The notes under the pieces are model-generated. The model was not told the origin of the DNA. It did not search any database and saw nothing but the letters and a program-made list of their open reading frames with translations. The position numbers and the translations under genes are program-made. This document shows positions 27,137 through 36,103 of a stretch of DNA of 64,000 nucleotides, one piece after another (the first letter of the stretch is position 1; each line of letters starts with the position of its first letter). This stretch comes from Bacteroidota bacterium. GTDB lineage: Bacteria > Bacteroidota > Bacteroidia > Chitinophagales > Saprospiraceae. The stretch spans positions 62,001 through 126,000 of the forward strand of contig JASBVF010000032.1 of NCBI GenBank assembly GCA_030147525.1, given 5' to 3'.

Positions 27137-27769
27137 TCAGACAATGCCCTCATTCACTGCGTAGAGGACCAACTCGGAGGTCGAGCCGATCTGCAGTTTT
27201 TTCATGATGTTCTTTCGATGGGTGTAAACCGTGTGGGTACTGAGGTTCAGCTTCCCTGCGATTTCCTTGGCAATGAGGCCGCTGGCTACCAATTGCACGA
27301 TTTCGATTTCCCTGGGCGTTAGTGGTGTCGGGGAGCAATCCTCCTTGGGGAAGGATTTTTCAAGCAAATGGTTCAGGACATTCGTGCAGTAAAATTTTTC
27401 ACCTTTGGCGGTAGCCATCACAGCGTCTGTGATTTCTTTTTCACCACACTGCTTTGATAAAAAGCTGCTCACGCCACTTTCCAGCACACGGTAAATAGTT
27501 TTTTTGTCTTCATCACCGCTGATCACGAGGATGTTGGTGTAAGGCGATGCTTTTCTGATTTTCTCAATGGTTTCCGGTGAAAACCGATGAGGTTGATTGT
27601 AGTCGAGCGCAACCATGTTGGGCTGAAGTTTCTTCAACTGTTCCATCAGTTGAATCTCGTTGGTGGCTTCAGCAACAATCTCGCATGCTGGAAAGGAGGA
27701 AAGCAGATGGCGCAGACCTACCCGTATTAAAAACTGGGAATCAGCTATGATGATGGAAATTGATTTCAT
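27137..27769 (-). CDS. NarL/FixJ-type response regulator with atypical receiver
   Basis: A 210-residue protein: receiver domain (1-120) and LuxR-type HTH (about 145-208, with LTPREIEIVQLVASGLIAKEIAGKLNLSTHTVYTHRKNIMKKL recognised by its PREIEIVQLVASG and STHTVYTHRKNI parts). The phospho-acceptor Asp56 (ALDYNQP), Ser in VISGDED and Lys in FLSKQ are present. The usual acidic pair near the N-terminus is only Asp10 followed by Ser11 (IIADSQ), so metal binding may be weakened. No histidine kinase is adjacent. The start at 27769 begins the receiver; the frame is open 21 codons further upstream. Confidence 0.87.
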   Translation of the reverse strand: MKSISIIIADSQFLIRVGLRHLLSSFPACEIVAEATNEIQLMEQLKKLQPNMVALDYNQPHRFSPETIEKIRKASPYTNILVISGDEDKKTIYRVLESGVSSFLSKQCGEKEITDAVMATAKGEKFYCTNVLNHLLEKSFPKEDCSPTPLTPREIEIVQLVASGLIAKEIAGKLNLSTHTVYTHRKNIMKKLQIGSTSELVLYAVNEGIV

Positions 27770-27902
27770 GTATTCATTCCGTGTAATTAACGCCCCTTGA
27801 TAGGGATGGCAAAGATAGGCCAAGGCCCACACTCAGCCAATTTTATTTAGATTAAATTCAGATTGGGCAAAAAGGTTTAACTTTCAAATGACAGTTTGCC
27901 AT

Positions 27903-30563
27903 TTATTTAAATTCCATGATGTACCGGAGTATCGGAAAAATGGGTAACAAACTCACCTGGATGACCTTCCTGCGCAGCACGCCCTCATCGTCAAAATCAT
28001 CCCGAATGGTGTAGTAAAGCGGGTTTTGACGGTAGTAGGCATTGTAAACCCCCATTTTTAAAACATGCCGGGTATTTCTTTGTGAAAAATAATGATTGAC
28101 CGCAAGGTCAAGCTTATGGTAGAGCGGATAGCGGTTGCCGTTTAGCTCTTCAATTACCACTGACTTAGGTAAAACATCAGTTGGCGGACCGCCCGAAGGT
28201 GGTTGCACCAATTCATACTGAGCAGTCGGGAATGAAAATGCAGTACCTGTCGCCAGTGAAAAACTCGTTGCGAGCTCCCATTTTTGGTTAAACTTGTAAA
28301 GGAACTGGGCACTTAAATTGTGACGGCGGTCAAATCTGTGTGGGAATTTTTTCCCGTTGTTCACATCTTTTCCGAACTGCCTGTCAGATCTCGACAGCGT
28401 GTAACTCACCCAACCACCTGCTTTTTGGGATTCCATTTTCAGCAAAACTTCTGCGCCGTAGGACCAGCCTTTGCCAAGTGAAACATTGTTCTGCCAATTC
28501 ACGGAATTGATCTGATCCAACCCCGTACCCTGGAAGTAGACGAGGTTTTGCATGGTTTTGTAGTAAGTCTCGAACTCTAACTGATACCATTTACCCAGTT
28601 TTTGCCGGAAACCGGTAACAAACTGCCACGAATGCTGGGGGGGTACCCGCTCCGTTGCACTGACCCAAAGATCTTTTGGCAGGCCAATGTTAGTCGGCGT
28701 CAGCAAATGTAAAAATTGCGTAACCCGGCCTGCTGAAGCGTGTATTGAGAATCTTTGATTCTGAAGAAAACTCAGCAGCAGTCTCGGCTGAAGCGAGATA
28801 TGTTCTCCATCTTTGACTGTCAGAGCTGCTGCCCGTAACCCAAGATTTACCCGGATAAAATCTCCCAACTTCATTTCATTTTGCACGTAAGCATCCAGCT
28901 CATTCGAGCGGAGCGGCACTTTGTTCCATTCTCCAAGTGTGTCAATCTGTATCGAGTCAATGATGGTAGCCTGATCGAATGAAACAATGCCGGGCTGGAA
29001 ATTATGGCGGGTAACGCTGCCTCCGAACCGAATCCGGTGCGTTGGGGACAACAGGTAATCAAAGTCCATTTTTACACCAACATCCCTGATTTCAGAATCG
29101 TATTTTAAAACAAGAACATCCCGTGAAATCCGGCCAGTGGGCGACAGCAAATCGACATCAATAAAATCTTTGGATTTATAAAAATACTGGCTGAAGGTGA
29201 TCGTGGTATTGGCAAACAGTTTTTCAGTAAAAATATGGTTCCAGCGAAGTGCTGCCACGTTATTGCCCCAGGCAATATTCTCCCGGTCCGTTACGACGGA
29301 AAGGGTATCGGTAAACCATTGAAACTGATCATAATTGTCGATAAAATCATCTTTCCCCCTGTAGACACTGAAATAAACCCGGTCTTTTTTGGAAATTCGG
29401 TAATTTACCTTGCCATTCAAATCAAAAAAGAAATAGCTGAGAAAGCCATCGGCGCCCTCCTCTTTCCTCAGTTTTCGGGAGATTGGTTCACTGAAAAAGT
29501 CAAACAGCGCCCGGCGGCCTGACACAAAAAAAGAGCCTTTCTTATTAGCAATCGGCCCTTCCAGACTGAGTTGGGCTGAGCTAAGCCCTACCTCTGCATC
29601 ACCTTGTAACTGATTGGAGTTGCCTTCCTTCGTCTGCACATCCCAAACAGAGGAAAGCCGTCCGCCGAACTGCGCCGGAAAGCTTCCTTTCATCAGAGTT
29701 GCGCTTCGAATGGCGCTGGAGTTGTAAATTGAATAAATTCCGACTCCGTGCGATGCGTTATAAACTGACACGCCGTCCAGCAAAAACAGGTTTTGATCGA
29801 CATTTCCTCCCCGGACGGAAATTCCTCCGAATCCATCTGTTCCGGTTTGGATACCGGGCAGCGTGTAGGTAAGTCGCATGATATCCGCCTCTCCACCAAG
29901 AGAAGCCATCCTGGATGCCTGCTCCATGTTGAACTGATAATTGCTCATCCCTGATTCAAGGAAAATGGAATCGGCAAAAGAATTAACAATGACTTCAGTA
30001 AGAAACGCAGGCTTTAATTTCACATCCTGCAAAGAATTGGCTGTTAAAACTAACGACAGCGTATCGAGCTCGTAACCCAGATTTGAAATCACCAGATTCA
30101 CAGGTCCTTCTTCCAGCGTCAGGCTGAAATAACCAAATTCGTTGGCGTAAGTCCCCACCCCTCTTAACCCTTCGTAAATAATAGCGCCAGCCACCCGTTC
30201 GCCCGTCGAGATATCACTGACAAAGCCATAAAGGGTATAGCTCCTGACCGGTGGCGGCGCTTTTTTCACCAGCACGATCTGGGTTCCTGAAACTATAAAC
30301 TCAAGTTCGGTTCCACTCAGAATGGACTTTAAAATATTCCGGAGCGATTCATTCTTCGCTTCGATGCTGACGGTTTTGGTAGCCGGAATGACTGCGTTGC
30401 TAAAGGAAAGTTTGATACCTGACTCTTCAACCAGCAGGTAAAGCACCTCTTCCAGCGGTATATTTTTCACGTTGAGACTGACTTTGACATCTAACGGCGT
30501 TTGGCCGGATATGCTAAAGGTGAGACACCCAAGAAAATATAGAAGTAGCCAGATTTTCTTCAT
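27903..30563 (-). CDS. TonB-dependent receptor with STN signalling domain
   Basis: An 886-residue outer-membrane protein. A signal peptide (MKKIWLLLYFLGCLTFSISGQ) precedes an STN domain (about 22-95: VSLNVKNIPLEEVLYLLVEESG), a carboxypeptidase-regulatory-like domain (about 108-190: LYGFVSDISTGERVAGAIIYEG), the plug (about 215-330: MRLTYTLPGIQTGTDGFGGISVRGG, then NLFLLDGVSVYNASHGVG) and a 22-strand barrel to the end. The STN domain is the part that signals through FecR to an ECF sigma, both encoded upstream on the same strand. The substrate is unknown. No SusD-like lipoprotein follows, so this is a FecA-like rather than a SusCD-type uptake unit. Confidence 0.92.
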   Translation of the reverse strand: MKKIWLLLYFLGCLTFSISGQTPLDVKVSLNVKNIPLEEVLYLLVEESGIKLSFSNAVIPATKTVSIEAKNESLRNILKSILSGTELEFIVSGTQIVLVKKAPPPVRSYTLYGFVSDISTGERVAGAIIYEGLRGVGTYANEFGYFSLTLEEGPVNLVISNLGYELDTLSLVLTANSLQDVKLKPAFLTEVIVNSFADSIFLESGMSNYQFNMEQASRMASLGGEADIMRLTYTLPGIQTGTDGFGGISVRGGNVDQNLFLLDGVSVYNASHGVGIYSIYNSSAIRSATLMKGSFPAQFGGRLSSVWDVQTKEGNSNQLQGDAEVGLSSAQLSLEGPIANKKGSFFVSGRRALFDFFSEPISRKLRKEEGADGFLSYFFFDLNGKVNYRISKKDRVYFSVYRGKDDFIDNYDQFQWFTDTLSVVTDRENIAWGNNVAALRWNHIFTEKLFANTTITFSQYFYKSKDFIDVDLLSPTGRISRDVLVLKYDSEIRDVGVKMDFDYLLSPTHRIRFGGSVTRHNFQPGIVSFDQATIIDSIQIDTLGEWNKVPLRSNELDAYVQNEMKLGDFIRVNLGLRAAALTVKDGEHISLQPRLLLSFLQNQRFSIHASAGRVTQFLHLLTPTNIGLPKDLWVSATERVPPQHSWQFVTGFRQKLGKWYQLEFETYYKTMQNLVYFQGTGLDQINSVNWQNNVSLGKGWSYGAEVLLKMESQKAGGWVSYTLSRSDRQFGKDVNNGKKFPHRFDRRHNLSAQFLYKFNQKWELATSFSLATGTAFSFPTAQYELVQPPSGGPPTDVLPKSVVIEELNGNRYPLYHKLDLAVNHYFSQRNTRHVLKMGVYNAYYRQNPLYYTIRDDFDDEGVLRRKVIQVSLLPIFPILRYIMEFK

Positions 30564-30691
30564 GTAAAGGTGATTAGAGCGAGTCCAAAGTTAGTTTTTT
30601 TTGAAGAAAATCAAGGATTCAGACACCTTGACATACAAGCAGCTAGACAGCCGCTCTTCATGGAGGTTTTTTGAAAAATTATCCAAAATTA

Positions 30692-30730
30692 AACGAGGCA
30701 TGCCCGTTAATGCCACGGACATGCCTCGTT
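30692..30730 (-). terminator. Hairpin between fecR and the TonB receptor gene
   Basis: An 11-bp stem (AACGAGGCATG with its complement, 30692-30702 and 30720-30730) and a 17-base loop. On the minus strand it is followed by TTTAATTTT. It could end or attenuate the sigma-fecR transcript before the receptor gene. Confidence 0.6.
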
Positions 30731-30756
30731 GATTCATCAAGTTACAGCGACCGGTT

Positions 30757-31713
30757 TTATTCGCAGCAGGTACCCGAAACAGCTATGCTCGTCGGAGAAG
30801 TTTTAGTGAATTGAACAGGACAGGAAATTTTGATGGAATTCAAATCCGCTTCCACCTGATCTTTCTCAATCGTCAGGGTGTAACGGCACTTGAGCAACTG
30901 CTCGTCTTTTACACTTATTTCTATACCATACTGACGTTTGATTTCCGTAAAAATTTCCCGGAATGTTTTTTCCTTAAAAATCAGGGTTCCGGATTTCCAG
31001 GCCATGGAGTTATCAGTTTTCTCCTGGAAGGAAACGACTTTTCCCTGGCTTTTTTCGAAAACCATTTTGTCGCCTTTGTTCAAAATGACCTGCTTATTGG
31101 AGCCTTTCAATTTTACGGCAACCTTTCCGGTTTTTACGTATACTTCCATCACGTCTTCATTGGCGTAAGCCCTGACATTAAAAGAAGTACCAAGCACCTG
31201 AACTTCGGCCACTCCCGTTTCAACGACAAATGGTTTTGAAGCATCTTCGGCGACTTCGAAGAATGCCTCGCCGGTCAGTTCTACCCGTCTTTCCTTTTTG
31301 GTAAAATCTTTCGGGAAGGTCAGCATGCTGGTTTCGTTCAGCGTTACGGAAGTTCCGTCGCTGAGCATGAGTGCTTTTTGCGCTCCTGCTTCTGCAGCAA
31401 GCGTTTCTGTTGTTGCACCTTCTGAAACCACGAGTCTGAAAACATAAACCGAAGCCAGTAACAGGACTGCCGCTGCTGCAATTTTCATAAGCCGCAAGCC
31501 GGGATTCAAACGCACCACTTTACCGGCATTCTTCTGCCCCTCGTTTTCTATCCTGGCTTTGAATTTCTGAAAGCCGTTAGTGACGTCAGGCTGATAGTCC
31601 TCTTTGTAAGAGGAGGTAGCTTCCCACAACTTGCGCAGTGTTTTTGCATCCTGGCCGAGTTCGGTCTGCTGATCCAGCCATTGTTCTATTCCCTTCTTAT
31701 CCTTAGAAGCCAT
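30757..31713 (-). CDS. FecR-family anti-sigma factor
   Basis: A 318-residue protein. A cytoplasmic N-terminal part (1-70) is followed by one membrane helix (about 73-92, LMKIAAAAVLLLASVYVFRLVV). The periplasmic FecR domain comes next (about 105-205: LSDGTSVTLNETSMLTFPKDF, RRVELTGEAFFEVAEDASKPFVVETGVAEVQVLGTSFNVRAY seen by its GEAFFEVA and VLGTSFNVRAY blocks), then a DUF4974 domain (about 235-310: LIFKEKTFREIFTEIKRQYGIEI). Such proteins hold the ECF sigma until the receptor's STN domain reports ligand. The C-terminus ends in two Cys next to each other (GTCCE), an unusual feature that might form a disulfide. Confidence 0.92.
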   Translation of the reverse strand: MASKDKKGIEQWLDQQTELGQDAKTLRKLWEATSSYKEDYQPDVTNGFQKFKARIENEGQKNAGKVVRLNPGLRLMKIAAAAVLLLASVYVFRLVVSEGATTETLAAEAGAQKALMLSDGTSVTLNETSMLTFPKDFTKKERRVELTGEAFFEVAEDASKPFVVETGVAEVQVLGTSFNVRAYANEDVMEVYVKTGKVAVKLKGSNKQVILNKGDKMVFEKSQGKVVSFQEKTDNSMAWKSGTLIFKEKTFREIFTEIKRQYGIEISVKDEQLLKCRYTLTIEKDQVEADLNSIKISCPVQFTKTSPTSIAVSGTCCE

Positions 31714-31887
31714 TTTAATAATTGATGAATTTTTGAGGTAAGTGCAAGCTTGTTTAAAGATTTAGTTTGCGCTCAACCTTTCTGATTTTTCTACTTGGAA
31801 GACACGCCAAAACGGTACTCCCCCTACTTGGATGCTAAATTCTGATAGATTTCTCTTTTAAAATGTAAGTTAACTGACTAAACTAAT

Positions 31888-32439
31888 TTACGCATCCTTC
31901 AAAAACGGGCCAATGACAGTTTTTAGCACTTTCAGAGCCTTCGTCATCTGATTTTCCACCGTCTTGATGGAAATACCAAGCTGGTCAGCGATTTCCTGAT
32001 TGGTCATCTCCTCAAAGCGACTCAGCGAGAACACCAGCCTGCACCGCTCTGGTAAACTTTCAACCGCCTGCTCCACCACTTTGGCCAGATCAGCGCCCTC
32101 CAGCGTTTCTATGATGCTGACCGTATCGCTTTCCATCTCTGTTATTTTGTCCTCGTCGTCCCATCTGATTTTGCGGTCACGGATGTAATTCAGCGTTTTG
32201 TTAACTGCAGCACGGCGAAGATAAGCCTTGAGAGAGGTATTGATTACCAGTGAATCCCGTTTTTTCCAAACATCAAAAAACACATCCTGGGCAAGGTCTT
32301 CTGCTACCTGAGTATCCGGTAAAATTTTTGCAATGGCAATACAGACCAATGAATAATAATGTTTGAACATCAGCTCCATTGCTCGTTCACTGTCCTTGCC
32401 AAGTAATTCGAGAATTTGGTCGTCGGTGTTCGTCAACAC
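31888..32439 (-). CDS. ECF RNA polymerase sigma factor (Bacteroidota RpoE-like)
   Basis: A 183-residue sigma-70 family protein with only regions 2 and 4. Region 2 is near 20-90 (ERAMELMFKHYYSLVCIAIAKIL, then AEDLAQDVFFDVWKKRDSL). Region 4 is near 120-175 (AVESLPERCRLVFSLSRFEEMTNQEIADQLGISIKTVENQMTKAL, seen by its LPERCRLVF and ADQLGISIKTVENQM parts). It directs polymerase to the receptor promoter when released by FecR, by analogy with FecI. A 174-base gap separates it from fecR with no gene in it. Upstream, 32440-32778 holds no supported gene. Confidence 0.95.
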   Translation of the reverse strand: MLTNTDDQILELLGKDSERAMELMFKHYYSLVCIAIAKILPDTQVAEDLAQDVFFDVWKKRDSLVINTSLKAYLRRAAVNKTLNYIRDRKIRWDDEDKITEMESDTVSIIETLEGADLAKVVEQAVESLPERCRLVFSLSRFEEMTNQEIADQLGISIKTVENQMTKALKVLKTVIGPFLKDA

Positions 32440-32778
32440 AGTAAATGGTTAGATTTTTCAGCCGGGTGTCAGGGCTATCCTTGAATTTTTTCAAAAAAAA
32501 TGACCCCCGGCAAAGTTTTTCGTCTCAAGACTTAAAAAAATGAAATCCAAACAGTACACGGGCCGGTGGATCAAACTTTGAGATAAAAATTCCCGTTTAA
32601 TTGATGTAAATATGTAAAAATCGTGCTCAAAATAGGAGATTTGCCAGAAATCAAACCAGAAATTAGAAAATTGACTTTTTTCACCGTTACACTTTCGGTT
32701 TTTGGCTATTTTTGAAATTGAAAATGCATGCACATCTGCAAAAATATACTAGATACATTTTTTTGGTTAGAAACTCGA

Positions 32779-32806
32779 AGCCTGTCCCGGTCATCCGGGA
32801 TGGGCT
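32779..32806 (+). promoter_or_regulatory. GC-rich leader hairpin upstream of the SprE/PorW-tail-like gene
   Basis: AGCCTGTCCCGG pairs with CCGGGATGGGCT around TCAT (12 bp, two G-U pairs), then TTCGGGCTTTT, 27 bases before the ATG. It looks like a terminator stem lacking a T run and may attenuate the downstream gene or end a small transcript from upstream. Confidence 0.45.
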
Positions 32807-32832
32807 TTCGGGCTTTTAAAAATTATCTTTCA

Positions 32833-33297
32833 ATGCGTAAACTCATTATCCCATTGACACTCCTGCTCGCTTTTGCAGTCCGGTTTTCTGCCACCGCTCA
32901 AGCCGACCTTACAGAAAAAAGCGGCTTTGTCGTTAACGCCGCCGAAGAGCATTCCTTCCTCTTTGTGCTCAACAACAGGCCCAACGACCTCCCTGAAGTC
33001 CGGACGGGCATCACCAAGTACATTTGGAAATACCACCCCTCCGACCGCCTGAAAATCACCCAGATTAAAATTGATGGCGACCTGGAAAATGTTCCACTAA
33101 TCCATATCACCGGTTTCGATTCGAAGACAAAGGCCATGGAATTTTTTAATGGCCTTAAGAATAACAGACCCGACTTTCTGCAAATGGGAATGACGAAAGA
33201 TTATTTTGCCCTGTCGAAATCAAATTACGAGACCGTCGTGCGGACAAAATCGCTGCATGGATACAAATCCTTTTTTGAACAAAATTATTTAAAATAA
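32833..33297 (+). CDS. Secreted protein resembling the C-terminal domain of SprE/PorW
   Basis: A 154-residue protein with a signal peptide (MRKLIIPLTLLLAFAVRFSATAQ). The mature part follows the pattern of the domain at the end of the gliding/type IX secretion lipoproteins SprE and PorW: HSFLFVLNNRPNDLPEVRTGI, then KITQIKIDGDLENVPLIHITGFDSKTKAMEFFNGL (seen by its IKIDGDLENVPLIHI and KAMEFFNGL parts), then DYFALSKSNYETVVRTKSL and a final YKSFFEQNYL. In the full proteins this follows many TPR repeats, which are absent here. The match is from memory of the family pattern and not from a search. The frame is open from 32728, but the signal peptide sets the start. Confidence 0.6.
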   Translation: MRKLIIPLTLLLAFAVRFSATAQADLTEKSGFVVNAAEEHSFLFVLNNRPNDLPEVRTGITKYIWKYHPSDRLKITQIKIDGDLENVPLIHITGFDSKTKAMEFFNGLKNNRPDFLQMGMTKDYFALSKSNYETVVRTKSLHGYKSFFEQNYLK

Positions 33298-33305
33298 TAT
33301 CCATC

Positions 33306-33350
33306 GAATGATGAGCGGATTCCCCTTGAACGGGCTTCCGGTCATCATTC
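33306..33350. repeat. Imperfect inverted repeat between two genes
   Basis: GAATGATGA (33306-33314) pairs with TCATCATTC (33342-33350). After one mismatch four more pairs follow. It lies after the SprE/PorW-tail-like gene and before holA and may act as a weak terminator. Confidence 0.6.
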
Positions 33351-33424
33351 CTCAACTTTAATGATTCACAGGAACCGAGGATTTTCTAATTTTCTGATGA
33401 ATCCTTTTTAACTCTCACTCTCCC

Positions 33425-34432
33425 TTGACTTTCCCGCAAATACTTAACGATCTCAAGAAGAAGCAGTACCGTCCGGTTTATTTCCTGCACGGCAGCGAAT
33501 CTTATTTCATTGACTCCATTGCTGATTATATCGAGGAAAATGTGCTTTCTGAAAGTGAAAAATCTTTCAATCAAGCCATTCTTTACGGCCGGGATGTCGA
33601 CCACCTCGCCGTCATCGACAATGCAAGACGCTATCCGATGATGGCCGAACGGCAGGTGGTCATCGTGAAAGAAGCCCAGGAGATGAAGGACCTGAAAGAG
33701 CTTGAAAAGTACGTGCAAAATCCCATGCCCACTACCCTGCTAGTCATTTGCCACAAGCACAAATCCTTCAACGTCAACACAAAATTTGGAAAGCTTTTGC
33801 AGGAAAAGGGCGTCGTTTTCGATGCTAAAAAACTTTACGACAATCAAATCCCGGAATGGATTCAGGACTACCTGAAACACCAGCGCCTGCGCATAACGCC
33901 CGCTGCCGCTGACCTGCTGGCCGAATATCTGGGCACCGATCTCTCACTGATTGCCCACGAGCTCGACAAACTTTCCCTGCACCTCGAACCCGGTACGGAA
34001 GTGACAGCCGAACATGTGGAGGAGCACGTCGGCATCAGCCGGGAGTACAATATTTTTGAGCTGCAAAAAGCGCTGAGCCAGCGCAACATGCCCAAAATCA
34101 GCCGTATCGTCCAGAATTTCATTGCCAACCCAAAGCGGAATCCGTTCATCATGATCGTGGCCTCCCTGGCCGGTTTTTTCACCAAAGTATACCAGCTTCA
34201 CTTCTTGAAAAATGCGCCCGACGGGGAAGTTCAGAAAAAACTGGGCCTGCGTTCATCGTATGCGCTCCGGGAATACCGTTCTGCTGTCCGTTATTTTCCG
34301 CTGGCGAAAACGGAGCAAATCATCAGCACCCTTCAGGAATACGACATGATGGCAAAAGGCGTGGATTTTAACACCACCGGTAAGGAAGACGGTGAATTGT
34401 TGAAAGAACTGATCTGGAAAATTTTAAACTGA
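33425..34432 (+). CDS. holA: DNA polymerase III subunit delta
   Basis: A 335-residue protein matching HolA over its length: the N-terminal AAA-like domain (YRPVYFLHGSESYFIDSIADYI, split at HGSES), DNARRYPMMAERQVVIVKEAQ, and the C-terminal collar domain (FNTTGKEDGELLKELIWKIL). It lacks Walker motifs, as in the family. The delta subunit opens the beta clamp as part of the clamp loader. The start is TTG: an in-frame stop at 33398 and no ATG in between leave no alternative. The 3' end overlaps the convergent esterase gene by 9 bases. Confidence 0.92.
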   Translation: MTFPQILNDLKKKQYRPVYFLHGSESYFIDSIADYIEENVLSESEKSFNQAILYGRDVDHLAVIDNARRYPMMAERQVVIVKEAQEMKDLKELEKYVQNPMPTTLLVICHKHKSFNVNTKFGKLLQEKGVVFDAKKLYDNQIPEWIQDYLKHQRLRITPAAADLLAEYLGTDLSLIAHELDKLSLHLEPGTEVTAEHVEEHVGISREYNIFELQKALSQRNMPKISRIVQNFIANPKRNPFIMIVASLAGFFTKVYQLHFLKNAPDGEVQKKLGLRSSYALREYRSAVRYFPLAKTEQIISTLQEYDMMAKGVDFNTTGKEDGELLKELIWKILN

Positions 34433-35338
34433 CCCGTTTGTACGATCCATTTCTTCCAGCCAATCAAGTAAAATTTTATGGGAAGGATGCTCCTTGAAAC
34501 ACCAGCTTGCAGAGTCGAGATGCATGCCGTCAGGTAAGGTAATTAACCGCACGTCTTTCGCACCCTCTTCCCTGAGTTTTTCATAAAATGCCACATTGCT
34601 GTCATACTCAACCAGGCCATCTTTGTCGCCATGCAAAATCAGGGTAGGCAACGATTCGCCCGGGCGAATGTGATACATCGGGCTAGCCTTCCGGAATAAT
34701 TCGCCGGAGCGTTTTCCGGCAAGCATGCGCAATGGCGGCGATTTCCACATGCCATTAAGGTGAAGCGGAGCGCCCAACAGGAATACACCGGAAAAAATAT
34801 CCTGACGGAGTCCTGGCCCTGCCAGAATAGAGCGGTCAAAAGCCAGCAAAGCCGCCAGGTTGCCACCGGAGGAAATACCGCCCAACAGGATCTTTTTATT
34901 GGAGAGGCCTTCCGCCTTCATGATTTCGTGTACTTTCAGAAACGCAGAAAGAGTATCTTTCCGAAGGTCTTCAATATCAAAAAATGGAATTCTGCGATGG
35001 GAAGGCATGAAGACATGAAAGCCCAGGTCAGTCAATATCTGTGCATTTGCCCGGAACATTTCCGGCCGGCCAAACTGCCAGCCTCCGCCGTGAATGTAAA
35101 GGATGACATGATTTCTCGTTTTTTCCGGCTTTTTAGGCTGAAAATGAAGAATGTATTGACGAAAATGCTTGCCGTAGGAATATTTTTCCTTGCGGTAATT
35201 GCCCGACGGATAAGTTTCCATCCTGAAAGCCCAAGGCGCCAAACGCAATGCCTCGTAAATAAAAACACCTTTCGGCACAAGCCAATACATCAGCAGGTAT
35301 CCAACCAATAGGAAGAGTAGAATTTTGAGGAGAAACAT
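34424..35338 (-). CDS. Membrane-anchored alpha/beta hydrolase (HSL-like esterase)
   Basis: A 304-residue protein with an N-terminal membrane segment (MFLLKILLFLLVGYLLMYWL). The hydrolase domain has the oxyanion motif HGGGW (ILYIHGGGWQFGRP), the nucleophile elbow GISSG (LLGGISSGGNLAALLA), an Asp in HGDKDGLVEYDSN and a His in LPDGMHLDSAS, which gives a complete catalytic triad. This is the hormone-sensitive-lipase/carboxylesterase branch. The substrate is unknown. It is convergent with holA and the two stop codons interlock. Confidence 0.88.
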   Translation of the reverse strand: MFLLKILLFLLVGYLLMYWLVPKGVFIYEALRLAPWAFRMETYPSGNYRKEKYSYGKHFRQYILHFQPKKPEKTRNHVILYIHGGGWQFGRPEMFRANAQILTDLGFHVFMPSHRRIPFFDIEDLRKDTLSAFLKVHEIMKAEGLSNKKILLGGISSGGNLAALLAFDRSILAGPGLRQDIFSGVFLLGAPLHLNGMWKSPPLRMLAGKRSGELFRKASPMYHIRPGESLPTLILHGDKDGLVEYDSNVAFYEKLREEGAKDVRLITLPDGMHLDSASWCFKEHPSHKILLDWLEEMDRTNGSV

Positions 35339-35472
35339 ATTTTTCTAAATGAAAAGTAAAACCGGCATCCCGGTCTTTTAAGTTAGCGTTCTTTTTATAA
35401 AATCAGTTTACCTTCGGCCTTGCTAATTTCGAAAACTTTCACCAAAAGTCCCAAAAGACCCTGTAAAAATTC

Positions 35473-36030
35473 ATGACAAATCCTTCTTTTATGCGGCTTC
35501 ATCTTTTAATAAAAATAAACATCCTGAGCGCAGGAACCATTTTGGCTGCCTGCCTGACGCTATCGGGTTGCATGATCAAAGGCAACGGTTACTCTTTTAA
35601 AGGTATCAGCATACCGCCGGATGTGAATACCTATTACGTTGAGCTTTTTGAAAACCAGGCCCCCGCCTCCATTCCAACTCTTCCCCGTGATTTCACCGAA
35701 CTATTGAAAGATAAAATCCGGCGGGAGTCAAGACTTCAATACACCGACACGGACCCAGACATTGAATTTTCAGGAATGATTACCGACTTCAGGGTTTCGG
35801 CAGAAGCACCCAAAGCCGACGAACAAATCGGCTTCAATAAGCTCACCATTACCGTTCAGGTAAACTTTGTCAACAACAAAGACGAAAAAGCAAACTGGAA
35901 ACAGCAATTTTCTTTCGAAGACTTTTTTGGCGCCAACCAAAACCTGCTCGACGTTCAGGATGGCCTCGTTGAAAATATCAACAGGGAATTGACCGACCGT
36001 ATCTTCAACCGGGCTTTCACCAATTGGTAG
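35473..36030 (+). CDS. lptE: LPS assembly lipoprotein LptE
   Basis: A 185-residue lipoprotein. A long hydrophobic signal ends in a lipobox LSGC (Cys33), followed by NGYSFKGISIPPDVNTYYV and ENQAPASIPTLPRDFTELLKDKI, the opening of Bacteroidota LptE. The remainder has alternating strands and ends with a helix (LVENINRELTDRIFNRAFTNW). LptE plugs the LptD barrel at the outer membrane and helps insert LPS. LptD is not adjacent. A second ATG six codons in (MRLHLL) could be the real start. Confidence 0.88.
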   Translation: MTNPSFMRLHLLIKINILSAGTILAACLTLSGCMIKGNGYSFKGISIPPDVNTYYVELFENQAPASIPTLPRDFTELLKDKIRRESRLQYTDTDPDIEFSGMITDFRVSAEAPKADEQIGFNKLTITVQVNFVNNKDEKANWKQQFSFEDFFGANQNLLDVQDGLVENINRELTDRIFNRAFTNW

Positions 36031-36052
36031 ACAGGGGTTTGGGGATTTATTT

Positions 36053-36060
36053 TACTTTTG
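36053..36060 (+). promoter_or_regulatory. TAnnTTTG promoter element for the nucleoside transporter
   Basis: TACTTTTG lies 43 bases before the ATG at 36104. No TTG sits at 20 bases spacing. Confidence 0.5.
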
Positions 36061-36103
36061 AGCTTTTGAAAATCAGCGACTTCAACTTTAAACAAGTTCA
36101 ACT

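Noticed and set aside
32491-32733. 80-codon minus-strand frame upstream of the ECF sigma gene
   Set aside because: AT-rich, no start context and a translation rich in Phe/Lys/Ser with no domain; judged chance.
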